In this document: positions 20,515 through 28,062 of the stretch, in pieces
Position numbering within the stretch: position 1 is the first letter of the stretch
Layout of the letters: each line of letters starts with the position of its first letter
Program-made: the position numbers and the translations under genes
The notes under the pieces: generated by a model
Seen by the model: the letters and a program-made list of their open reading frames with translations, nothing else
The model's database searches: none
Told to the model about the DNA's origin: nothing
NCBI GenBank assembly: GCA_039808645.1
Contig: JBDHTL010000028.1
Coordinates: forward strand, 1 to 31,039
From: JAJXWB01 sp039808645
Lineage (GTDB): Bacteria > Pseudomonadota > Alphaproteobacteria > Rhizobiales > Beijerinckiaceae
Direction of reading: 5' to 3'
Length of the DNA: 31,039 bases

Positions 20515-20607
20515 CCTCATTCCGAGGAGGCCCGCAGGGCCGTCTCGAAGGATGGCCGCATTTGCCATGCTTCGAGACGCCTGCTGCGCAGGCTCCTCAG
20601 CATGAGG
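20515..20607. repeat. 93-bp palindromic repeat at a convergent junction
   Basis: The ends CCTCAT (20515) and ATGAGG (20607) face each other. Inside, CTCGAAG-g-ATGGC pairs with GCCAT-g-CTTCGAG and GGAG pairs with CTCC, so almost the whole unit folds into one long imperfect hairpin. Elements of the form CCTCATxCxGAGGAG...CTCCTCAxCATGAGG are a widespread dispersed repeat in Hyphomicrobiales. It lies between the convergent hydratase and monooxygenase genes. The rest of 20472-20620 holds no gene. Confidence 0.75.
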
Positions 20608-20620
20608 GCGCGTGTTGCTG

Positions 20621-22135
20621 CTACTTTCCGTACACGAACGCCTTGTCGTCGAAATTCGTCTTCGGAATTTCGTCCTTCTCGACCCAGTAGTCCTGGCTGT
20701 GCTGCCATTCCGGCTTGTCGAGGCGCTTGGGCAGGAGGTCCATGCCGCGCAGCATGTAGCCGGGATTGAAATTCTCCTGGTCGAGCCACGGCAGGACCGG
20801 CAGGCCCTTGTCCTCCGGCCGCAGCGCGACTTCCACGCGATGCGCGCCTTTCGCCTTCATGTGGTTGAGCAGCGCGCAGACGAAATCGGCCACCATGTCG
20901 GTGCGCAGGGTCCAGCTCGCGCGGAAATAGCCGAACACCCAGGCTAGGTTGGGAACGCCGGTGAACATCAGGCCGCGGTAGGTGATCGTGTCGTTCCAGT
21001 TCAGCTTCTTGCCGTCGATCTCGAAGGCGATGTCGCCCATCATGCAGAGGTTGAAGCCCGTCGCGGTCACGATGATGTCGGCTTCGAGCTCCTTGCCCGA
21101 TTTGAGCAGCACGCCCTTCCTGGTGAAGCGGTCGATCTCGTCGGTGACGACGCTCGCCTTGCCCGACGCGATGCCCTTGAACAGATCGCCGTCCGGCACG
21201 AAGGCGATGCGCTGGCGCCAGGGCCGATAGGACGGCGTGAAATGCTTGTCGATGTCGTAATCGGGACCGAGATAGGCGCGCACTGCGCCGAGCAATTCCT
21301 TCTTCACCGCCTCCGTCTCTTCGAGGCAGCGGCGCGTGAACTCGGCCTGCGTGTAGAGGATCTGCCTGCGCACGATCTCGTGAATCCACGTCTCGTCGAT
21401 CTGCAGCTTGCGCAATTGCTCGGCGATTTCGATCGCGTTGCGGCCGGGAATGAAATAGGTCGGCGAACGCTGCAGCATCGTCACATGCGCGGCGTCGGGC
21501 GCCATCGCCGGGATGACGGTCGCCGCCGTCGCGCCGGAGCCGATGACGAGCACCTGCTTGCCCTTGTAGTCGAGATCGGCCGGCCAGGTCTGCGGATGGA
21601 CGAGACGGCCCTCGTATTTTTCCATGTCCTTCCAGTGCGGCGTGTAGCCCTCGGAATGGCGGTAATAGCCCTGGCACATCCACAGGAAGTTGCAGGTGAA
21701 GGTCAGCCTTTCGCCGGTGTCGAGACGCTCGGCGTCGATCGTCCATCTGTTGTTGGCGCTCGACCAGCTGGCGTTGTGAATCTTGTGGCGATAGCGGATA
21801 TGCGGGGCAAGATCGTTTTCCTCGATCACCTCGCCCATGTATTTCAGAATCTCTTCGGCGGTCGCGATCGGCTTGCCGACCCACGGCTTGAAGCGATAGC
21901 CGAACGTGTGGAGATCGCTGTCGGAGCGGATTCCCGGATACTTGTGCGTGGTCCAGGTGCCGCCGAATGTTTCCTGCGTCTCCAGCACGACGAAGCTCGT
22001 GCCCGGGCATTGATGGACGAGGTGATAGGCGGAGCCGACGCCGGAAATCCCCGCGCCGACGATGAGCACGTCGAAATGTTCCGATCTGGCGCCGGACCGC
22101 GCCGCCGGTCGCTCGAGTGTCGCTGTCGTGTTCAT
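20621..22135 (-). CDS. Flavin-containing Baeyer-Villiger monooxygenase (EthA-like)
   Basis: This 504-aa FAD- and NADPH-dependent monooxygenase inserts oxygen next to a ketone to give an ester or lactone, or oxidises sulfur. The FAD Rossmann motif GAGISG is at 27-32, FGGTW and YPGIRSDSDLHTFGYRFKPW follow, and the Baeyer-Villiger fingerprint YEGRLVHPQTWP is at 174-185 (Tyr in place of the first Phe). The NADPH motif GSGATA is at 199-204 and ATGFN near 380. Overall it resembles mycobacterial EthA (about 490 aa) more closely than cyclohexanone monooxygenase. It is convergent with the enoyl-CoA hydratase and may feed ketone-derived acids into the same acyl-CoA route, though that link is inference. 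AGGGCAGG precedes the ATG. Confidence 0.93.
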   Translation of the reverse strand: MNTTATLERPAARSGARSEHFDVLIVGAGISGVGSAYHLVHQCPGTSFVVLETQETFGGTWTTHKYPGIRSDSDLHTFGYRFKPWVGKPIATAEEILKYMGEVIEENDLAPHIRYRHKIHNASWSSANNRWTIDAERLDTGERLTFTCNFLWMCQGYYRHSEGYTPHWKDMEKYEGRLVHPQTWPADLDYKGKQVLVIGSGATAATVIPAMAPDAAHVTMLQRSPTYFIPGRNAIEIAEQLRKLQIDETWIHEIVRRQILYTQAEFTRRCLEETEAVKKELLGAVRAYLGPDYDIDKHFTPSYRPWRQRIAFVPDGDLFKGIASGKASVVTDEIDRFTRKGVLLKSGKELEADIIVTATGFNLCMMGDIAFEIDGKKLNWNDTITYRGLMFTGVPNLAWVFGYFRASWTLRTDMVADFVCALLNHMKAKGAHRVEVALRPEDKGLPVLPWLDQENFNPGYMLRGMDLLPKRLDKPEWQHSQDYWVEKDEIPKTNFDDKAFVYGK

Positions 22136-22262
22136 TGGCCTGCCCTGACGTTTCCCTGTCGCAGCGTTCGAGCGCGCGACGTTTCATGCATCGAGAATGC
22201 AGGGCGCAGGCCGGTTCGGCAAGCGGGCGGAGGTTCCGAGCAGCGAAATCGACGCGCCGCGT

Positions 22263-23564
22263 TCAGCGGCCGACGCTCACATAGGTGAAGCCGAGACGCT
22301 CCATCTCCTCCGGCCGGTAGACGTTGCGGAGATCGACGACGACGGGAGATTTCAGCAATGCCTTGACCTTGGCGAGATCGAGCGCGCGGAAAGCGTCCCA
22401 TTCGGTCACCAGAGCGAGCGCATCGGCCCCTTCGATGGCCGCATAGGCGCTCTGCGCAAATTCGACATTGTCGAGCACGGCTTTCGCCTGGGCCATCCCC
22501 TCGGGATCGTAGGCGCGGATCCTGGCGCCATTGTCCTGCAAAGCGGGAATGATCATCAGCGAGGGCGCGTCGCGCATGTCGTCGGTGTTCGGCTTGAAGG
22601 TCAGGCCGAGCATCGCGATCGTCTTGCCGCGCACCGAACCGCCACAGGCCGCGATCACCTTGCGCGCCATGGCGCGCTTGCGCTGGTCGTTGATGGCGAC
22701 GACGGTCTCGACGATGCGCAGCGGGCTGCCGGAATCGTGGCCGGTCTTGACGAGAGCCAGCGTATCCTTGGGAAAGCACGAGCCGCCGTAGCCGGGTCCG
22801 GCGTGCAGGAACTTGCGACCGATGCGATTGTCGAGGCCGATGCCGCGCGCGACGTCCTGCACGTTCGCGCCGGTCGCCTCGCAGAGATCGGCGATTTCGT
22901 TGATGAAGGTGATCTTGGTCGCCAGAAAGGCGTTGGCTGCGTATTTGGTCAGTTCCGCGGTGCGCCGCGCCATGAACAGGATCGGCTGGTTGTTGAGATA
23001 GAGCGGCCGGTAGGCCTCCTGCATCACTTCGCGGGCGCGCGGATCGTCCGCGCCGATGACGATGCGGTCCGGGTGCTTGAAATCGGAAATTGCCGCGCCT
23101 TCGCGCAGGAATTCCGGATTGGAAACGACCTGGATGTGCGAATCCGGCCTGATTTCACGCACGATCCGCTCGACCTCGTCGCCGGTGCCGACGGGAACGG
23201 TCGACTTGGTGACGATCACCGCGTCGTCGGCCGCATGCGCGGCGATCTCCTTCGCCGCGGCGTAGACGTAGGACAGATCGGCATAGCCGTCGCCGCGCCG
23301 CGAGGGCGTGCCGACGGCGATGAAGATCGCTTTCGCGCCTTCCACGCCCTTCGCCAGATCGGTGGCGAAGGCGAGGCGGCCTTCGCGCACGTTCTTGTCG
23401 ACGATCTCCTTGAGGCCCGGCTCGTAGATCGGCATGTGGCCGGCTTCGAGCTGCACGATCTTGGCCGCGTCCTTGTCGATGCAGACGACGTCGTGCCCGA
23501 AGTCGGCGAAACACACGCCGGACACCAGGCCGACATAACCCGAACCGATCATCGCAATGCGCAT
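22263..23564 (-). CDS. ugd: UDP-glucose 6-dehydrogenase
   Basis: Ugd oxidises UDP-glucose twice with NAD to UDP-glucuronate, a precursor of acidic exopolysaccharide, capsule and lipid A sugars. The 433-aa protein has the N-terminal Rossmann motif GSGYVG (7-12), KSTVPVGTG, NPEFLREG, and the catalytic Cys263 in GPGYGGSCFPKDT. The C-terminal UDP-binding domain follows (GLTFKPNTDDMRDAPS, then EWDAFRALD and DLRNVY). The ATG at 23564 starts exactly at the family N-terminus; the open frame runs on upstream without family sequence and is rejected. No other polysaccharide genes are in view. The opposite-strand acetyltransferase gene begins across or just beyond its start. Confidence 0.97.
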   Translation of the reverse strand: MRIAMIGSGYVGLVSGVCFADFGHDVVCIDKDAAKIVQLEAGHMPIYEPGLKEIVDKNVREGRLAFATDLAKGVEGAKAIFIAVGTPSRRGDGYADLSYVYAAAKEIAAHAADDAVIVTKSTVPVGTGDEVERIVREIRPDSHIQVVSNPEFLREGAAISDFKHPDRIVIGADDPRAREVMQEAYRPLYLNNQPILFMARRTAELTKYAANAFLATKITFINEIADLCEATGANVQDVARGIGLDNRIGRKFLHAGPGYGGSCFPKDTLALVKTGHDSGSPLRIVETVVAINDQRKRAMARKVIAACGGSVRGKTIAMLGLTFKPNTDDMRDAPSLMIIPALQDNGARIRAYDPEGMAQAKAVLDNVEFAQSAYAAIEGADALALVTEWDAFRALDLAKVKALLKSPVVVDLRNVYRPEEMERLGFTYVSVGR

Positions 23565-24231
23565 CAGGCGGCGCTCCGGACGTTTCCCAACCGAGCGCCT
23601 GCCTAGCTTCTTTGAAGCATGGGCGCAACGCGCGGCGGCGCGCGCGCCCTGCGCCCGTGATAGTCTCCGCGACGCATCGGGACTTCGGGCCCGCCGGCAA
23701 ACGGAGGGGCCGTCGATTCCGCGCCAGCCTGACATAACGTTCGATCACGCGCCCGACGCGCTTGCGCGCCTCGTGGAGATGCACGCCCGCTATTACGCGC
23801 GCGAATGGGGCTTCGGCCCGTTCTTCGAGGCGCGCGTCGCGCGCGAGGCGGCCGAATTCGCCGCCGCCCTGCCCCGCGCGGATTCGCGGCTGTGGGTCGC
23901 GCGGGCCGTCGGTCGCGTGGTCGGAACGATCGCCATAGACGGCCGGCATGCCGCCTGCGACGGCGCCCATCTGCGCTGGTTCATCCTCGACGATTCGTCG
24001 CGCGGCGCCGGAACCGGCGCGGCGCTGCTCGATACGGCCCTCGTCTTCTGCCGCGCGCAGCGTTTTGCGCGCGTCCATCTCTCGACCTTCGCGGGGCTCG
24101 ACGCGGCGCGGCGGCTTTACGAATCGCGCGGCTTCCGGCTCGCCGAAGAACAGGAGGCCGAAAGCTGGGGCGCGCGCGTGCGCGAGCAGCGCTTCGTGCT
24201 GGATCTCGCGCCGGGCCTTCCTGCGACATGA
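23557..24231 (+). CDS. GNAT-family N-acetyltransferase (start uncertain)
   Basis: The conserved part runs from about 23734: ITFDHAPDALARLVEMHARYYAREWGFGPFFEARVAREAAEFA, then LWVARAVGRVVGTIAIDG, LRWFILDDSSRGAGTGAALLDTALVFCR (acetyl-CoA loop R-G-A-G-T-G-A) and ARRLYESRGFRLAEEQEAESWGARVREQRFVLDL. The EMHARYYAREWGF opening resembles the acetyltransferase half of MarR-GNAT fusion proteins, here without the MarR part. The first ~55 residues from the ATG at 23557 are Arg-rich, have no family look and overlap the ugd start, so the true start is probably internal (GTG 23773 or ATG 23779 are the next in frame and seem slightly late). It overlaps the following methyltransferase gene by ATGA. The substrate is unknown. 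Confidence 0.8.
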   Translation: MRIRRRSGRFPTERLPSFFEAWAQRAAARAPCARDSLRDASGLRARRQTEGPSIPRQPDITFDHAPDALARLVEMHARYYAREWGFGPFFEARVAREAAEFAAALPRADSRLWVARAVGRVVGTIAIDGRHAACDGAHLRWFILDDSSRGAGTGAALLDTALVFCRAQRFARVHLSTFAGLDAARRLYESRGFRLAEEQEAESWGARVREQRFVLDLAPGLPAT

Positions 24232-24899
24232 GCGCGACGATCCGCGACCGCGCGGCCTTCATTCGCGCCAACACGCGCCTGCTCGCCGTCCCGCATGCGC
24301 CGGAGATCGCGCTGCAGCTTGCCGACGAGGCGACGGCGCTCTGGCAGAAGACCGAGGACGAACTCGGCGAAATCGGCCTGCCGCCGCCGTTCTGGGCCTT
24401 CGCCTGGGCCGGCGGACAGGCGCTCGCCCGCTACATCCTCGATCATCCCGGCGCCGTCGCCGGCAGGCGCGTGCTGGATTTCGCGTCGGGCTCCGGGCTC
24501 GTCGCCATAGCGGCGGCGAAGGCCGGCGCGCGCCGGGTTGAGGCGAGCGAGATCGACGCGTTCGCCGCGGAGGCGATCGCGATCAACGCGGCGGCGAACG
24601 GCGTGTCGGTCGCCGCACGGCTCGGCGACATCGTCGACGCGGACGAAGGCTGGGACGTGGTCCTGGCGGGCGACGTCTCCTACGAGCGCGACATGGCGCG
24701 GCGCGTGACCGACTGGCTGGAACGCCTTGCCGGGCGCGGCGCGACGGTTCTGGTCGGCGATCCCGGCCGCTCGTATCTCGCGCGGGAAAGGCTGGCGCCC
24801 GTCGCCGAATATCGCGTGCCGGTGACCCGCGCGCTGGAGGACGCCGAGATCAAGAAGACCCAGGTCTGGCGCTTCCGCAGCGCCCCGCGCGCGATCTGA
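24228..24899 (+). CDS. Class I SAM methyltransferase, ETF-beta lysine methyltransferase-like (METTL20 family)
   Basis: The 223-aa protein matches the METTL20/ETFB-KMT family closely in layout: PPPFWAFAWAGGQALARYILDHPGAVAGRRVLDFASGSG (53-90, with SAM motif I VLDFASGSG at 82-90), VEASEIDAFAAEAIAINAAANGV, WDVVLAGDVSYERDMARRVTDWL with the post-I GDVSY at 148-152, and VLVGDPGRSYL. Human METTL20 and its alphaproteobacterial relatives trimethylate lysines of the electron-transfer flavoprotein beta subunit near its dehydrogenase recognition loop. Related annotation as L11 methyltransferase (PrmA-like) is possible but fits less well. The start overlaps the GNAT stop (ATGA). No etfB gene is in the window. 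Confidence 0.8.
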   Translation: MSATIRDRAAFIRANTRLLAVPHAPEIALQLADEATALWQKTEDELGEIGLPPPFWAFAWAGGQALARYILDHPGAVAGRRVLDFASGSGLVAIAAAKAGARRVEASEIDAFAAEAIAINAAANGVSVAARLGDIVDADEGWDVVLAGDVSYERDMARRVTDWLERLAGRGATVLVGDPGRSYLARERLAPVAEYRVPVTRALEDAEIKKTQVWRFRSAPRAI

Positions 24900-25010
24900 A
24901 GAGCGAGCCCGGCCGCTGTCGCGCGCCTGTCATAGCGCCATGCTCCTCTCGCCGCGCCGGGGCCCGAGACTTGCATGGCCCGATTCGCAGTTCGACAGCC
25001 GGAGCCCTCC

Positions 25011-25229
25011 ATGAGCGCAATAGAAGACAAGGTTCGCCGCCGCCTCGCGCCCTTCGTCGTCGAAGGAAAGATCGGCTCGCCCCGGTTTTCGGCGGCAAAT
25101 GCGACGCGGCTGACGGTCAACGTGCAGCTCAAGCCGCCGCGCGAACGGGCGCGGGAGGTCGAGACCGCCCTTCAGGCGGCCGTCCAGGACCTCGGCGCCG
25201 ACGCCCATCTCGTGATCACCGGCGCCTGA
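25011..25229 (+). CDS. Small 72-aa protein, weakly like a MIP18/DUF59 domain
   Basis: I do not recognise this protein with certainty. It begins MSAIEDKVRRRLAPFVVEGKIGS and ends TALQAAVQDLGADAHLVITGA, with strands RLTVNVQLKPP between, an alpha-beta-beta-alpha-beta layout. Size and the LAP...VNVQL...EVETALQAAVQDLG rhythm recall the MIP18-type domain at the N-terminus of Mrp/ApbC proteins, but the usual Cys-Pro is absent (Pro-Pro-Arg here). GGAG six bases before the ATG at 25011 supports this start. It stands alone between the methyltransferase (111 bp away) and the TrmO-like gene. Confidence 0.55.
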   Translation: MSAIEDKVRRRLAPFVVEGKIGSPRFSAANATRLTVNVQLKPPRERAREVETALQAAVQDLGADAHLVITGA

Positions 25230-25276
25230 TCTGCAGGCGCCGCGCGCCCGGGCGTTTCAGAGACGCAGGCGCTATG

Positions 25277-25301
25277 ATCCGTCCGGACCTTCCGGACGGA
25301 T
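25277..25301 (+). promoter_or_regulatory. Hairpin immediately before the trmO-like start codon
   Basis: ATCCGTCCGGA (25277-25287) and TCCGGACGGAT (25291-25301) form a perfect 11-bp stem with loop CCT. It ends six bases before the ATG at 25308 and occupies the place of a Shine-Dalgarno, none of which is visible. It could hinder initiation or end the upstream transcript; no U-run follows. Confidence 0.5.
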
Positions 25302-25307
25302 TCGCCA

Positions 25308-25748
25308 ATGGACTATCCGATCAGGCCCGGCGAGATCGCCGGGACTTTGCCCGAGGCTTTCGACGCCGGGCTCTATTTCATCGGACGCATCCGAACGCCG
25401 TGGACGAACCGCCGCGATTGTCCGCGGCGCGGCGCGCCGGACGGGCCGATCTGCCGGATCGAGATCGACGCGCGCTGGCGGCCGGCGCTGGCCGGGCTCG
25501 AAGAACGGGACATGATCCAGATCCTCTATTTCATGCACCTCGCCCGCCGCGACCTGCTCCTGCAGGCGCCGAGGGGGCGCGAGGGCGCGGTCGGAACTTT
25601 CGCGCTGCGCTCCCCGGTCCGGCCCAATCCGATCGCCTCCTCGGTCGTCAAGCTGGAGGCGATCGACGCGGGCGCGCTGCTCGTGCGCGGCCTCGACTGC
25701 GTCGACGGCACGCCGCTGATCGACGTCAAGCCGCATTTCGCGGGCTGA
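25308..25748 (+). CDS. tsaA: TrmO/TsaA-like tRNA methyltransferase
   Basis: This 146-aa member of the UPF0066/TsaA family includes TrmO, which uses SAM to N6-methylate t6A at position 37 of tRNA-Thr. Visible motifs are the opening FIGRIRTPW (residues 24-32), IEIDARWRPALAGLEE, and the family signature SPVRPNPIASSVVKLEAID (about 104-122), then LDCVDGTPLIDVKPHF near the C-terminus. It lacks the C-terminal extension of E. coli TrmO (about 235 aa), as do many short bacterial and archaeal members, so its exact substrate is less certain. An 11-bp hairpin abuts the start and no Shine-Dalgarno is seen. Confidence 0.85.
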   Translation: MDYPIRPGEIAGTLPEAFDAGLYFIGRIRTPWTNRRDCPRRGAPDGPICRIEIDARWRPALAGLEERDMIQILYFMHLARRDLLLQAPRGREGAVGTFALRSPVRPNPIASSVVKLEAIDAGALLVRGLDCVDGTPLIDVKPHFAG

Positions 25749-25856
25749 GCCCGGCGGCCGGATTGCGGCCGCAGATCAGGCCTGCATGGCGCGCCGTTCC
25801 ATTTTGACCCGGCCGTCAGCATCTTGTTAACCATTGGGCGTGACCATGGAGCCATG

Positions 25857-26357
25857 ATGCTGAGCAGGCTCAAGAGCTTTTTCGACGAGTTGACCGGGGG
25901 AGGCCAGACGGAGGCCTTCGCGCCCGACGACTATCGCATCGCGGCCGCCGCCGTTCTCGTCCACATGGCCAATGCCGACGGCCATGTCGCGCCGCAGGAG
26001 CAGCGCCGCCTGCGCAGGATTCTCGCGGAACGCTTCGAGCTCGACGCCTCCGCCGCGCGCGACCTGATGCGCCGGGCCGAGCAGAGCGAGCGCGAGGCGA
26101 TCGACCTCTACCAGTTCACCAGCGTCCTCAAGCGCTCGCTGGATGAGCCGGGGCGGCGGGCGGTGGTGGAGCTACTGTGGGAGGTCGCCTATGCCGACGG
26201 CAGGGCGGACGAGATCGAGGAAAACACGGTCTGGCGCGTCGCGGAGCTTCTCGGCGTGGCCGCGCGCGACCGGATGCTGCTGAAGCGGAAGGCCGAAAGA
26301 GGCGGCGCCGAGCCGATGCCCGACAACCCCTGGGACGACGAGGGGAGCGGCATATGA
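25857..26357 (+). CDS. TerB-like tellurite resistance family protein
   Basis: The 166-aa protein is an all-helical TerB-type domain: YRIAAAAVLVHMANADGHVAPQEQRRLRRILAERF (about 32-66), then FTSVLKRSLDEPGRRAVVELLWEVAYADGRADEIEENTVWRVAELLGV. The two D-G-acidic turns (ADGHV...E and ADGRADEIEE) are the metal-binding pattern of this family. Standalone TerB-like proteins are common and usually have no proven tellurite role; no other ter genes are near. The second of two adjacent ATGs (25857) has GGAG at the better spacing. The stop overlaps the SDR gene start (ATGA). Confidence 0.85.
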   Translation: MLSRLKSFFDELTGGGQTEAFAPDDYRIAAAAVLVHMANADGHVAPQEQRRLRRILAERFELDASAARDLMRRAEQSEREAIDLYQFTSVLKRSLDEPGRRAVVELLWEVAYADGRADEIEENTVWRVAELLGVAARDRMLLKRKAERGGAEPMPDNPWDDEGSGI

Positions 26358-27169
26358 GCGGGCCGCGCAAGATCGCGCTGATCACCGGCGCATCGGAAGG
26401 GCTCGGCGTCGAATTCGCGCAACTTTTCGCCGAACGCGGCCACAACCTGGCGCTGGTCGCCCGGCGCGGCGACCGGCTGGAAGCGCTGGCCGACGACATC
26501 GCCGCCAGGACCGCGACATCGGGCCGGCCCCGCCCGATCGTCGTGGCGCTCGATCTGGCGACGCCGGACGCTCCGGCCACTCTGGCGACGGCGCTCGGCC
26601 GGGCCGGCGCCAGCGTCGAATATCTGGTCAACAATGCGGGCTACGGGCTCAACGGGCCGTTCGCGGACCTGCCGATCGGCGATCAGCTCGGCATGATCGA
26701 CGTGAACGTCCGCGCGCTCACTGCGCTTGCCCATCAATTCCTGCCCGAGCTGAAGGCGGCGCGCGGCGGCATGCTCAACGTCGCCTCGATCGCGGCCCTG
26801 GCGCCGGGGCCGGGCATGGCGGTCTACTATGCCTCCAAGGCGTTCGTTCTGTCGCTGTCCGAGGCTCTGGCCGAGGAATTGCGGGCGAGCGGCGTGCGGG
26901 TGAGCGCGCTCTGCCCGGGGCCGGTCGTCACCGGCTTCCAGCAGCGCGCCGGCATGGACGCCGCGGCGTTTTCCGCCCCGCCCGGGGCCGCCAGCGCCCG
27001 CGCGACGGTGGTCGCCGCCTATGACGGGCTGATGGCCGGGCGGCGCGTCGTGACGCCGGGCCTCGTCAATCAGGCGCTGGCCGCCGGGCTGGCATGGATC
27101 CCGCATTCGCTGACCTTGCCGCAACTAGCCGCCCGCCAGGCCAAACGGACAGGCGGGACCGGAAAATGA
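26354..27169 (+). CDS. Short-chain dehydrogenase/reductase (SDR)
   Basis: This 271-aa NAD(P)-dependent oxidoreductase of the classical SDR kind has the cofactor motif TGASEGLG (11-18), the NNAG motif and the catalytic Ser145, Tyr158 and Lys162 (YYASK). The basic residues in LVARRGDRLEAL after the second strand favour NADPH. LCPGPVVTGFQ and a C-terminal hydrophobic helix (VNQALAAGLAWIPHSLTLPQLAARQ) resemble the DltE/SDR group acting on lipid-like carbonyls. The substrate is undetermined. Translation is coupled to the upstream TerB-like gene by an ATGA overlap. Confidence 0.92.
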   Translation: MSGPRKIALITGASEGLGVEFAQLFAERGHNLALVARRGDRLEALADDIAARTATSGRPRPIVVALDLATPDAPATLATALGRAGASVEYLVNNAGYGLNGPFADLPIGDQLGMIDVNVRALTALAHQFLPELKAARGGMLNVASIAALAPGPGMAVYYASKAFVLSLSEALAEELRASGVRVSALCPGPVVTGFQQRAGMDAAAFSAPPGAASARATVVAAYDGLMAGRRVVTPGLVNQALAAGLAWIPHSLTLPQLAARQAKRTGGTGK

Positions 27170-27215
27170 ACACAAAGGCTTGCATAAGAGCGACAGTCGA
27201 CGGAAACGGAAGCCC

Positions 27216-27998
27216 ATGACCTCGAACCCGAACCCGCGTCGCGTTCTCATCGTGCTGCACCAGGAGCATTCCACGCCCGGCAGGATCGGCCGCCTGCTGG
27301 TCGGACAGGGCTGCGAACTGGACATCCGCCGTCCGCGCTTCGGCGACCCGCTGCCCGAGACGATGGAGGCGCATGCCGGCGCGATCATCTTCGGCGGTCC
27401 GATGAGCGCCAACGACCCCGACGAGTGGATGTCGCGCGAGACCGAATGGATCGGCACGCCGCTGAAGGAAAGGAAGCCCTTCCTCGGCGTCTGCCTCGGC
27501 GGCCAGATGCTGGCCCGGCATCTGAGCCACCGCGTGTTCAACAAGTCCTGCGGCTCGGCGGAGATCGGCTATTACCCGATCCGGCCGACCGAGGCGGGCG
27601 ACGCCTCCTTCGGCGGGCGCATGCCGCGCACGGTCTATCAGTGGCACCGCGAGGGCTTCGACCTGCCCAGGGGCGCGACGCTGCTCGCGGAGGGCGACCT
27701 GTTCCCCACGCAGGCCTTCCAGTACGGGCCGAACGCCGTCGCGCTGCAATTCCACCCGGAAGTGACCTACGCCATGATGTGCCGCTGGACGACGCGCGCC
27801 TACGAACGGATGCAGTCGCCCAACGCCCAGCAGCCGCACGAGCATCTGGCGGGCTGGTTCCAGCACGACCGCACGGTCGCGCTTTGGCTCGACGCCTTCC
27901 TGCGCAACTGGCTGGCGAGCGGCGAGGCCAGGAAGCGGCCCGTCGCCGACGCATCCTGGGGCGCCGCGGCCATGCCGATGGCGGCCGCCTCGGCCTGA
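27216..27998 (+). CDS. Class I glutamine amidotransferase-like protein
   Basis: This 260-aa protein has a type 1 glutamine amidotransferase domain with a full triad: nucleophile Cys93 in GVCLGGQ, His180 and Glu182 in FHPEV. It resembles the GMP-synthase-like stand-alone amidotransferases, with ...AIIFGGPMSAND early in the domain. No synthetase partner lies beside it, so it may act on a gamma-glutamyl compound or release ammonia for an enzyme encoded elsewhere. The ATG at 27216 follows GGAAGCCC; an ATG at 27180 would add twelve basic residues and is less likely. It is 46 bp behind the SDR gene and convergent with the CAP-domain gene across a strong hairpin. Confidence 0.9.
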   Translation: MTSNPNPRRVLIVLHQEHSTPGRIGRLLVGQGCELDIRRPRFGDPLPETMEAHAGAIIFGGPMSANDPDEWMSRETEWIGTPLKERKPFLGVCLGGQMLARHLSHRVFNKSCGSAEIGYYPIRPTEAGDASFGGRMPRTVYQWHREGFDLPRGATLLAEGDLFPTQAFQYGPNAVALQFHPEVTYAMMCRWTTRAYERMQSPNAQQPHEHLAGWFQHDRTVALWLDAFLRNWLASGEARKRPVADASWGAAAMPMAAASA

Positions 27999-28004
27999 GG
28001 CGGA

Positions 28005-28055
28005 CCGCGCGCCTTCGGGCTCGCCGGATCGGAATGCGCGCCCGAAGGCGCGCGG
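28005..28055. terminator. Perfect 16-bp inverted repeat between convergent genes (probable bidirectional terminator)
   Basis: CCGCGCGCCTTCGGGC (28005-28020) and GCCCGAAGGCGCGCGG (28040-28055) pair without mismatch around a 19-nt loop. It fills the 64-bp gap between the amidotransferase and CAP-domain genes. There is no U-run on either strand, so it would act as a pause or Rho-assisted site or protect both 3' ends. Confidence 0.65.
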
Positions 28056-28062
28056 CCCGAAC

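Noticed and set aside
25857..26357. TerB-like gene considered as part of a tellurite-resistance or Ter-type defence cluster.
   Set aside because: No TerC/TerD/TerE or other partner genes are adjacent; neighbours are an SDR and a TrmO-like gene, so a solitary TerB-like protein is the cautious reading.
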